Program-made: the position numbers and the translations under genes
Notes under the pieces: generated by a model
What the model saw: only the letters and a program-made list of their open reading frames with translations
Databases searched by the model: none
What the model was told of the DNA's origin: nothing
From: Desulfobacteraceae bacterium
GTDB taxonomy: Bacteria; Desulfobacterota; Desulfobacteria; Desulfobacterales; Desulfococcaceae
Length of the DNA stretch: 64,000 bases
Assembly (NCBI GenBank): GCA_011390755.1
Contig: JAABRU010000008.1
Coordinates: 1-64,000, forward strand
Reading direction: 5' to 3'
Shown: positions 50,181 through 57,755 of the stretch, piece by piece
Layout of the letters: every line of letters begins with the position of its first letter
Position numbering within the stretch: position 1 is the stretch's first letter

Positions 50181-51209
50181 ATGTCTGATATTTCAAAACC
50201 CCATGACAGATTTTTCAGGGAAACATTTTCTCATCCTGATGTGAGCAGTGATTTTCTGAACAATTATCTTCCGCCGGAAGTTGTCAGACATATTGATACC
50301 AAATCCATTGAACTGATAAAGGATTCATTTATTGACAATGAACTCCGGGAGCATTTTTCAGATATTCTCTGCAAGGTTCGTCTTTTTAGCGGAGGCTATG
50401 CATATGTTTACACTCTTTTTGAACATAAAAGCTGGCCCGATTCCCTGGTAGCATTTCAGCTTTTACGGTATATGACCAGGATATGGGAGCAGGATTTCAG
50501 AAACTATGAGGCTGAAAAAAAGAAGAAAAGGAAAAAAGGAGACAGAAAAAAATCAGACCCGTTCCGTCCTGTTCTGATTATCCCCGTTGTCATTTATCAC
50601 GGACAGCAAAAATGGAATATCTCTGAAAAATTTAGTACATTATTTGACTGTGCCCCTGAACTGGAATTTGGTATCCCTGATTTCAGTTATATCCTTTGTG
50701 ATCTTTCCCGGTATGAGGATCATGAAATCAGGGGAATGCTTATGCTGAAAATCGGTCTGCTGGTTATGAAATATATTTTCAGGGAAGATTTAACAAACCG
50801 ATTACCGAAAATTTTAAGCCTTTTTCAAGAATTAATGAATCAGACCACCGGGGTGGAATATCTGAAAACAGTGCTTACTTATCTTGCAGGGGCAACAGAT
50901 AGAGTAAGTGAGGAAGAACTGAGCAGGGCGCTTGCATCAGCCCTGAATCCAGAAGGAGGTGAGCTTATGGCTACACTGGCGGAAAAATGGATTAAGGAAG
51001 GGGAAAAGAAAGGGGAAAAGAAAGGGGAAAAAAAAGGTTTGCTGGAAAGTATAGCGGTCAATCTTGAATGCAAGTTCGGAAAGGATGGTTTGAAACTTTT
51101 GCCTGAAATTAAGAAAATTCATGATGCTGGAATACTTTTGACAATCCAAAGAAGGCTGTGGACAGCAGATACTCCCGATGATTTGCTGAAAACTTATAAG
51201 AATATTTGA
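50181..51209 (+). CDS. Rpn-family (PD-(D/E)XK, transposase_31) nuclease, full length
   Basis: PHDRFFRETFSHPDVSSDFLNNYLP; YVYTLFEHKSWPDSLVAFQLLRYM; VLIIPVVIYHGQQKW. Confidence 0.9.
   Translation: MSDISKPHDRFFRETFSHPDVSSDFLNNYLPPEVVRHIDTKSIELIKDSFIDNELREHFSDILCKVRLFSGGYAYVYTLFEHKSWPDSLVAFQLLRYMTRIWEQDFRNYEAEKKKKRKKGDRKKSDPFRPVLIIPVVIYHGQQKWNISEKFSTLFDCAPELEFGIPDFSYILCDLSRYEDHEIRGMLMLKIGLLVMKYIFREDLTNRLPKILSLFQELMNQTTGVEYLKTVLTYLAGATDRVSEEELSRALASALNPEGGELMATLAEKWIKEGEKKGEKKGEKKGLLESIAVNLECKFGKDGLKLLPEIKKIHDAGILLTIQRRLWTADTPDDLLKTYKNI
50967..51209 (+). CDS. Putative internal-start 80-aa Rpn short product (gene within gene)
   Basis: In-frame ATG preceded by AAGGAGGT with 6-nt spacing. Confidence 0.65.
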   Translation: MATLAEKWIKEGEKKGEKKGEKKGLLESIAVNLECKFGKDGLKLLPEIKKIHDAGILLTIQRRLWTADTPDDLLKTYKNI

Positions 51210-51270
51210 GAGTCTCTCCAGATTTAAGTGAAATTTATCTTATCAAAAGCAAAAAAAGGTAAATGAGCTT

Positions 51271-51588
51271 ATGGCTACACTGGCGGCAAAATGGATTGAG
51301 AAAGGGGAAAAGAAAGCTTTGCTGAAAAGTATAGAAACTGGTCTTGAATGCAAGTTTGGAAAGGATGCTCTGAAACTTTTATCTGAAGTTAAGAAAATTA
51401 ATGATCCTGAAGTACTTTTAGCAATTTGCAGAAAGTTGTGGGAAACGGATAATCCTGATGAATTACAGAAAGCTTTAAATGAAAATATCCAGGGCAATTG
51501 CATTAAAAAAATCAAGAAATCAAAATTTTTAAGAGATAATCGTTATCCCATCCTGCTCTCAGACGTTTGGCTTTTATACCAACATTAA
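51271..51588 (+). CDS. Free-standing paralogue of the Rpn C-terminal domain
   Basis: MATLAAKWIEKGEKKALLKSIETGLECKFGKDALKLL aligns with the internal Rpn product, roughly 60% identical by eye. Confidence 0.7.
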   Translation: MATLAAKWIEKGEKKALLKSIETGLECKFGKDALKLLSEVKKINDPEVLLAICRKLWETDNPDELQKALNENIQGNCIKKIKKSKFLRDNRYPILLSDVWLLYQH

Positions 51589-51617
51589 GTTCTTTTTCCT
51601 GTTTTAACAAATTAAGT

Positions 51618-51697
51618 CAGTAGGGTGGGCAGAAGCGAAGCGCTGCCCACCGCATGTGCAGGCGGTGGGCACGGAAAAGCATGTGCCCACCCTACTG
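51618..51697. repeat. Palindromic repeat agtagggtgggcagaagcgaagcgctgcccaccgcatgtgcaggcggtgggcacggaaaagcatgtgcccaccctac, copy 1
   Basis: Near-exact second copy at 52040-52118; partial at 51832-51870. Confidence 0.85.
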
Positions 51698-51886
51698 AAC
51701 TGGCAAGCCCCGCCGAAGTGCCAAACTGTAAGTTTGGCACTCCAACGAAGCGTTTCCCGCTTTTGAGTCAGTCCGGGACGCGGGAGCGTCCAAAACTGCG
51801 TTCCCACGCTGGAGCGTGGGAACGATCAATGTGCAGGCGGTGGGCACGGAAAAGCATGTGCCCACCCTACATCTGCATAATCGTGT

Positions 51887-52035
51887 TCAGACACCCACCC
51901 GCGCAAGAATAGCCCTGATGACTGCTCCGCTGTTGTAGTCAACTGCCATTTCTATCAGCTTTTCTTCATCCCGTTCACCGTTCAGAATGGCTTCAATGGA
52001 CGCAACAAAATTGGGAACTTGTCCACGCCAGCTTT
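51887..52035 (-). pseudogene. Remnant 3' end of a second CHAT/TPR-type paralogue
   Basis: ILNGERDEEKLIEMAVDYNSGAVIRAILARVGV* vs intact IWAGERDEEKLIEDLDYTDGIIIRAILERLGV*. Confidence 0.8.
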
Positions 52036-52039
52036 CAAG

Positions 52040-52118
52040 TCAGTAGGGTGGGCAGAAGCGAAGCGCTGCCCACCGCATGTGCAGGCGGTGGGCACGGAAA
52101 AGCATGTGCCCACCCTAC
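52040..52118. repeat. Palindromic repeat copy 2
   Basis: See 51618-51697. Confidence 0.85.
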
Positions 52119-52134
52119 ATCTGAATAATCGTGT

Positions 52135-55100
52135 TCAAACACCCAACCGCTCAAGAATGGCCCGGATGATGATTCCGTCTGTGTAATCCAAATCCTCAAT
52201 CAGCTTTTCCTCATCCCGTTCTCCTGCCCATATTTTCCGGATGGGTTCGGCGAGCATAAAACCGGCCTGCTGTAATTGCTCAAACGCTGCTTCCACCTGC
52301 TGCCGTGCTTCCTCATCCCCCCCACATGCCCCCGCCACCATTTCAATGACAGGTTTGAACTGCTCCAGAATCCGCCCCACCTGATGCTGTGTTCCCATGA
52401 AATTTTCCTGCGCCTCCCGCGACAATCGCCGGTATTCACGGGCCTGTTCGCTTTGTTCCTGTTTTTCGGCAATTTCGGCGAGAACGGTGTAGGTTTTCCA
52501 GATTTCTGCTGCGCCGGGGTCAAGGGTTATGTCAATTGCCAATGCCTGCTCGGCCAGTTGCCGCGCTTCGGCCAAACGAGCTACAGATAGCCGGGTGGGG
52601 TCGTTTTGGAGCAGGTCGGCGAGGTTGCTGGCGGCTCTGGATTCTCTTATCCGATCTCCGACCTTTCGGCTGCCTTCCATTGCCCGGCGATACCATGTTT
52701 CGGCTTCGGCCATGCGTCCGGCATTTTGCATCGTAGCTGCCAAATTGGAATAGGTTGCTGCGGCTCCGGCCAGGTTGCCCAGGCTTTCACTCAGGCGGGC
52801 GGATTCCCGGTATGCGCTTTCGGCTGCGTCCCATTGTCTGGCTCTGATATACAACATGCCCAACTGGAGCTGCGCTGTGGCTTCCAGTGCCGGTTCCTTG
52901 AGGCTGCGGAAGGTTTTCAGGGCCTCCTGATAGCGTTTTTCGGCTTCTGCGAGATTGCCTTCCTGCATGGCAAGGGTTCCGATTTGGAATTGCAGAGCAG
53001 CAACAGAACGGTCATCGTTTAATTTTGTCACTATTTCCAATGCCGCCTCATACGCAGCCCGCGCTCCGGCAAAGTCGCCCATATCTGTCAGCGCGGTCGC
53101 CAGATCACTTTGCAGCACACCGGTCTGTCGGCGCACACCATCGCTTTGTTCCAGTTTTTCACCCAGGACGATTCCTTCGCGGTATATGTTTACGGCCTCG
53201 CCCGTGCGACCGGAATCTCTCAGGCAGCGGCCCAGTCTGAGCAGAGTAAGGCTTTGTTCGTGGCTTGGTTCATCCCCCATTGTTTTGAGGATATTCCGGA
53301 ACAGATCCTCGGCTTCGCTGTGGCGACCGGCATTGTACAGTGCCTCTCCTTTGCCGGACTGGGCCAGAAACCAGGCTCTGCTTCCGGGTGCGGCTGCTTT
53401 TTCTGCCCGTTGGTTGAGGTCGTCCCGGTCACGGAGCAGGCCGAAATAGTTGAGGAACAGGTTGACATTATCAACGAAATCCACTGCATTTTCTTCCCCG
53501 GCTGCCAATGCGGCTTTTACGGCAAAGAGCAGGTTGGGGAGTTCGTTCATAGCCACAGAGCGGGAGCCGCCTGTATTTTTGGCAAACGGTTCATAGAGTT
53601 TGCGGGACAGGCGGTAATACGCGGCACGGTGACGCGCGGACAGGCTGTTTTTTTCCGGTTCCGGCAGCCGTTCCCACAGGGCCGGGGCCAAAGCCGGGTG
53701 GAATTTCAGGTACAGAGCGCTTACGCCGGGCAGTCGTTCCGCCCGGATCAGCCCGGAGTTTTCCAAAGCCTGCCGCAGTTGCGGCCATGTGGTGAGTAGC
53801 GTAACCTCCAGCAGCACATCCTCCATCGCTCCCCCATGAAACACCCCCAGCCCCGGCAGCCATTTGCGGGCTTCGGGGGACAGGCGTTCGAGGGAAAGAT
53901 GCAGAGACACGCGCAGGTTTCTGTGCGGTGTATCATCCGGGGCCTCGGCCAGCAGGTTTTCCAGGCGTTCGCCCAGTTCTGCGGTTTTGCGGTTTTTCAA
54001 CTGATACGCCAGCAGGGATACAGACAGGGGATGGAAATCCACTTTTTTGAACAATTCCAGCAGCCCGTGGCGTTTTGGCAGAGTGATATGCGCTGAGGGC
54101 CGGGGCGACAGTTCCCACAGGGCAGCGAAATAAGACAGGGCATCCTGTTCGGACAGTCCGGAAAGGGGCAGGTACTGATGCTCCCGTGTGCCTGCCGGGG
54201 AATATTCGGGATGCTCCAGAAGATTCTGCCTTGTGGTGATAAGCACCCGTGTCTGACCGGCACGGGACCAGCGCGCAGCCGCGTCCAGCAGCGCGGTCTG
54301 GCGGTTTTCCTTTTCATCCCGCAGGCTTTCCAGATTGTCCAGAATCAGCAGCGCGGGCAGGGTTTTCAAAACCTCTTCGGCTTCTGCGGCATTTGCAAGG
54401 CTCTTTTCCAAAGCCGCGGAAAGGGAACTGACCGCAAAGGAAAGCGGATCAACCCCCTGAAACGCGGAAAAATCCACAAAACAGCATCTGCGGAACATGC
54501 CGGAGCGCAGCAGCCACCGCCCGGTTTCGGCAGCCAGTGCGGTTTTGCCCTGTCCCCCGAATCCGGTCACGCTGATGCGCCGGGTTCCGGATACAAAGGC
54601 CCGTTCCGCAAACCACAGTTCCCATGCCCGGCCCTGAAACCCGTGTTCACAGGGTTTCGGAAGCCCCGACCCCCCATCACAGGGGCGAACCTTGTGTTCG
54701 CCCCGGTCTTCCGCCCTCAGCAGGGAAATATCCGCACCGCCCTGGTACAGGGCAGGCAGAAACCAGTCATACAGGCGCAGGGTGAAAACATCCTGCTCTC
54801 CCCTGCGCCGCTGCCCCCGTTCCGGATTTCTGTACAGATGCTGCCGGGCCTCATCCAAAGCCGCTCCCACGCCCGTATGATCGCCCAGCCGCGCATAAAA
54901 CTCACCGAAAAGCCGCCGGGTGGTTTCCACCAGCACGGTATGACTCATGGCAATCACGCAGGGCAGACCGACCTGGGTAAGCCGGGCCGCGACACCGTTG
55001 ATGGCCTTTGTTTTCCCGGTCTCTTCCTCACTGCCTGCCTGCTTCTGCTGCCCCAGGGCCGCGGACTGGCACGCGGACAGCACAGTGAGGGACACTTTCT

Positions 55101-55971
55101 GATTCGTGAGCATTTCCCCCAGGGTTTCCGCGGTAATCAGGGCTTCTTCGCCTTTGTCATCCTCAAACAGCAGGTACCCGGTATCGGGTTTCAGGGCATT
55201 GCCCGCGTTACGGGTGGCCGCGGCCGGATCGCTTTTCACGGCTTTGCGGATCATGGCCCCCTGTGTATCAAACACGCCGTGGCCGTCAAAATGCAGAATA
55301 TCCACAGCCGCCTTGCCCCGGTGTTCCGGCCCCTGGCATCTGAGCCGCCGGGTCAGGTTGTCCAATGTGGCCGGGCGCAGAAATTCCACTGTCACACGGC
55401 CCGGCGCGTTCTCATCCAGGGCATCCATGACCGCGCGGGCATCGGCACGGGGATCAAGAAAACCGGCCCCGGCCGGACGGCTGACCACAAAAAGCAGATG
55501 CAACCGGTCTTTGGGTTCCGGAATGAATTTACGGCCCGTGCCGCCCGCGCCCGTAAGACGGCGGCGCACGGCAATATGGGGATATTCATGCACCAGATGT
55601 TTTCCGTCCTTGCAGAGCAGTTCCCAGGGCAGGGACAGCACGGCAGGAGAGGCCGCATCTATGGTAATGAGTCCGCCCGCGTTATCCAGTCCGTCATAAA
55701 ATTTCCAGAACAGGCGTTTGGCATGGTCATTTCCCAATGCGGCCTGAAACAGGGCCTCTCCCCAGGTTTTGAAATTTTCCACAATGCGCCCGGCTTTTCC
55801 ATCATCCAGGTCAGCCGTCCACTGCGTACCATACACCTCCAGATACCAGCGGATGTCATCCCGGTCTGTTTCCGTTATGGGATTCACAAAATCCAGAGCG
55901 GCGCGTTCCCCGGCAAATTCGGCCATCACCTGTTTTTCATTGGGAAAAGAAATAATCAGTTCGGCAGTCAT
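52135..55971 (-). CDS. CHAT protease - STAND NTPase - TPR protein (1278 aa)
   Basis: HFDGHG and LSACQSA catalytic His/Cys; P-loop GFGGQGKTALAAE; ALLILDNLESL; TPRs (YNAGRHSEAEDLFRNIL, ...). Confidence 0.9.
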   Translation of the reverse strand: MTAELIISFPNEKQVMAEFAGERAALDFVNPITETDRDDIRWYLEVYGTQWTADLDDGKAGRIVENFKTWGEALFQAALGNDHAKRLFWKFYDGLDNAGGLITIDAASPAVLSLPWELLCKDGKHLVHEYPHIAVRRRLTGAGGTGRKFIPEPKDRLHLLFVVSRPAGAGFLDPRADARAVMDALDENAPGRVTVEFLRPATLDNLTRRLRCQGPEHRGKAAVDILHFDGHGVFDTQGAMIRKAVKSDPAAATRNAGNALKPDTGYLLFEDDKGEEALITAETLGEMLTNQKVSLTVLSACQSAALGQQKQAGSEEETGKTKAINGVAARLTQVGLPCVIAMSHTVLVETTRRLFGEFYARLGDHTGVGAALDEARQHLYRNPERGQRRRGEQDVFTLRLYDWFLPALYQGGADISLLRAEDRGEHKVRPCDGGSGLPKPCEHGFQGRAWELWFAERAFVSGTRRISVTGFGGQGKTALAAETGRWLLRSGMFRRCCFVDFSAFQGVDPLSFAVSSLSAALEKSLANAAEAEEVLKTLPALLILDNLESLRDEKENRQTALLDAAARWSRAGQTRVLITTRQNLLEHPEYSPAGTREHQYLPLSGLSEQDALSYFAALWELSPRPSAHITLPKRHGLLELFKKVDFHPLSVSLLAYQLKNRKTAELGERLENLLAEAPDDTPHRNLRVSLHLSLERLSPEARKWLPGLGVFHGGAMEDVLLEVTLLTTWPQLRQALENSGLIRAERLPGVSALYLKFHPALAPALWERLPEPEKNSLSARHRAAYYRLSRKLYEPFAKNTGGSRSVAMNELPNLLFAVKAALAAGEENAVDFVDNVNLFLNYFGLLRDRDDLNQRAEKAAAPGSRAWFLAQSGKGEALYNAGRHSEAEDLFRNILKTMGDEPSHEQSLTLLRLGRCLRDSGRTGEAVNIYREGIVLGEKLEQSDGVRRQTGVLQSDLATALTDMGDFAGARAAYEAALEIVTKLNDDRSVAALQFQIGTLAMQEGNLAEAEKRYQEALKTFRSLKEPALEATAQLQLGMLYIRARQWDAAESAYRESARLSESLGNLAGAAATYSNLAATMQNAGRMAEAETWYRRAMEGSRKVGDRIRESRAASNLADLLQNDPTRLSVARLAEARQLAEQALAIDITLDPGAAEIWKTYTVLAEIAEKQEQSEQAREYRRLSREAQENFMGTQHQVGRILEQFKPVIEMVAGACGGDEEARQQVEAAFEQLQQAGFMLAEPIRKIWAGERDEEKLIEDLDYTDGIIIRAILERLGV

Positions 55972-56008
55972 TTATCACCATCCTTTGCAACCCGTTCCCA
56001 CGCAGAGC

Positions 56009-56276
56009 GTCAATGGCGTTACGTTAAGGGACAAGGTAAACCCCGTAGGGGTGTAAGATAATAGCCCGGCAATTTATTGCCGGGATCGGAATTATTATGA
56101 AAATCAGTCCCGTAGGGACGGCAGAAAAGACGGACGTGATTCTTCCGTCCCTACGGGACTCTGAAATGTTTTCTCTGTGATTCCCGGCAGTAAACTACCG
56201 GGCTATTCTCTTTCTGTCCCTACGGGACAGGGTTGTGTAAATCTGCTTTTTCCTTTTAACGTAATGCCATTGATGT
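56009..56276. mobile_element. MITE family B-like element between the CHAT gene and its upstream partner
   Basis: CAATGGCGTTACGTTAAG ... TTAACGTAATGCCATTG; interior cccgtagggac hairpins. Confidence 0.65.
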
Positions 56277-56302
56277 TCTGCGTGGGAACAAGAGAAGATA
56301 AC

Positions 56303-56758
56303 TCACATTTTCTTACTGTCAGCATCCGCTTTGGCTTCCATGCAGAAGGCTTTCACACCCAGATGGATTACCACCACCCCGCAGGACAGGGCCAGCACCT
56401 GAACCGCGTTCCCGGAAAATCCCATCGCCACCAGAATGGCCGCAAACTGTTTCAGAACCTTTTCATTGGAAAGATCGCCCCATTTCTTCCACTGCTGATT
56501 CAGCACACCGCCCTCTTTGCATACATCATCATGCGCGGCCTTTCGGAATTTCTGCCAGAAAGAATCGGGCGACTGCCCGGCCTCCGTAACCGCCTTTTCA
56601 ATAACCTGGGATTCCTTTTCCGGAACCGGCATAGGCATTGATTCATGGCCCTGGCGAATCCATTTTGTCTGTACAGCATCACCGCCCGCGGCCAGTTCAG
56701 CCAGCCGGGCATCCATTTCACGGGATAAACGGTCAATCTCTTCAGGGGAAAATGTCAT
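56303..56758 (-). CDS. Small protein with C-terminal hydrophobic segment, upstream of the CHAT-STAND gene
   Basis: 151 aa; soluble N-terminal half, then VLKQFAAILVAMGFSGNAVQVLALSCGVVVIHLGVKAFC. Confidence 0.7.
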   Translation of the reverse strand: MTFSPEEIDRLSREMDARLAELAAGGDAVQTKWIRQGHESMPMPVPEKESQVIEKAVTEAGQSPDSFWQKFRKAAHDDVCKEGGVLNQQWKKWGDLSNEKVLKQFAAILVAMGFSGNAVQVLALSCGVVVIHLGVKAFCMEAKADADSKKM

Positions 56759-56793
56759 TATCGGACCTCCGGATTTTATAGGGTTTCTATAGT

Positions 56794-56958
56794 CAGCAGA
56801 TCGAAAACTTCCTGAATTCCCCCTCTCCCCGGGCGGGAGAGGGCAGGGGTGAGGGGGATAAACGGCTGATTTTTCACCCTCCCTGCCCCTCCCTCAGGGG
56901 AGGGGAGTCTGAAAGCAGAAGCATTGCCGGCCGGAAACAGAATTTTTTCGATCTGCTG
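56794..56958. mobile_element. MITE family A copy 3, different interior, 5-bp flanks ATAGT/ACAGT
   Basis: CAGCAGATCGAAAA ... TTTTTTCGATCTGCTG. Confidence 0.75.
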
Positions 56959-57149
56959 ACAGTGTTTTTATAGCATTTAAGGTTGCTGAACCGGTAAAAA
57001 GTCATTTTTCCGGAATTCAGTCTTAGTAAAAACAGTATGTTAAGCTGCTGAAATCCCCGTATTCCGAACTTTTTACATATTCATCAAAGTTATTTCCTGA
57101 AAAAAAATACCAGAGGAGTGCCAACTGAAAGTGCGGAACACAACCTGAC

Positions 57150-57755
57150 CTACCGTCTGCGGGCAGAAATCTCCCCGGCAATTTCCCTGCTGAAACGCAG
57201 CAGCAGACGGCTTTGGGCCGCAACTATATCCGTATACTCCCCACCGGCAACCTTTTCCTGCAAAAAAGATTTTTTCAGAACCGTCCCCCCTTTTGTATCT
57301 GTCAGCGCCCAGGTCAGAGCCAGCACGGCTTTTCCCCCGACGTTTGCGTCAAACCGCTGCAGCTTGAGACGCAGACAGTACCGGGGGGCCGAAAAATCCC
57401 GCCAGGGATAAGACAGCACCTGATCCGAATGCAGCAGCACCGCCAGGTTTTCTGCCAGTACCCGCAGAAAATCATCGGACAGACTGCCTCCCCAGCGGTG
57501 GAATTCAGCCAGATGCAGGCGGTTTTCCCCTGAGCGGGTGACAATCTGGGAACGATCCAGCATCCTGGGAATTTCCAGAGGGCCGATACCCAGAGAAATT
57601 TTTTCCCCGCTGTTTTTCTGTGAAAATGCTGCCCCGTCTCCGGCCAGGGAAGTCAGGGTATAGAACTGCACCGGGGGAGCATTTCCCAGACAGGATGCAA
57701 GGAAAAGGGGCAGGCAGAAAATCAGTCCGTATTTTTTATATATTTTTACTTTCAT
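57150..57755 (-). CDS. pqiC: PqiC-like ABC-type transport auxiliary lipoprotein
   Basis: Lipobox LASC; PPVQFYTLT; overlaps the pqiB-like stop. Confidence 0.82.
   Translation of the reverse strand: MKVKIYKKYGLIFCLPLFLASCLGNAPPVQFYTLTSLAGDGAAFSQKNSGEKISLGIGPLEIPRMLDRSQIVTRSGENRLHLAEFHRWGGSLSDDFLRVLAENLAVLLHSDQVLSYPWRDFSAPRYCLRLKLQRFDANVGGKAVLALTWALTDTKGGTVLKKSFLQEKVAGGEYTDIVAAQSRLLLRFSREIAGEISARRR

Noticed and set aside
54178-56061. 627-aa ORF on the plus strand
   Set aside because: Antisense to the CHAT/STAND gene, whose motifs are unambiguous; a GC-bias shadow ORF.
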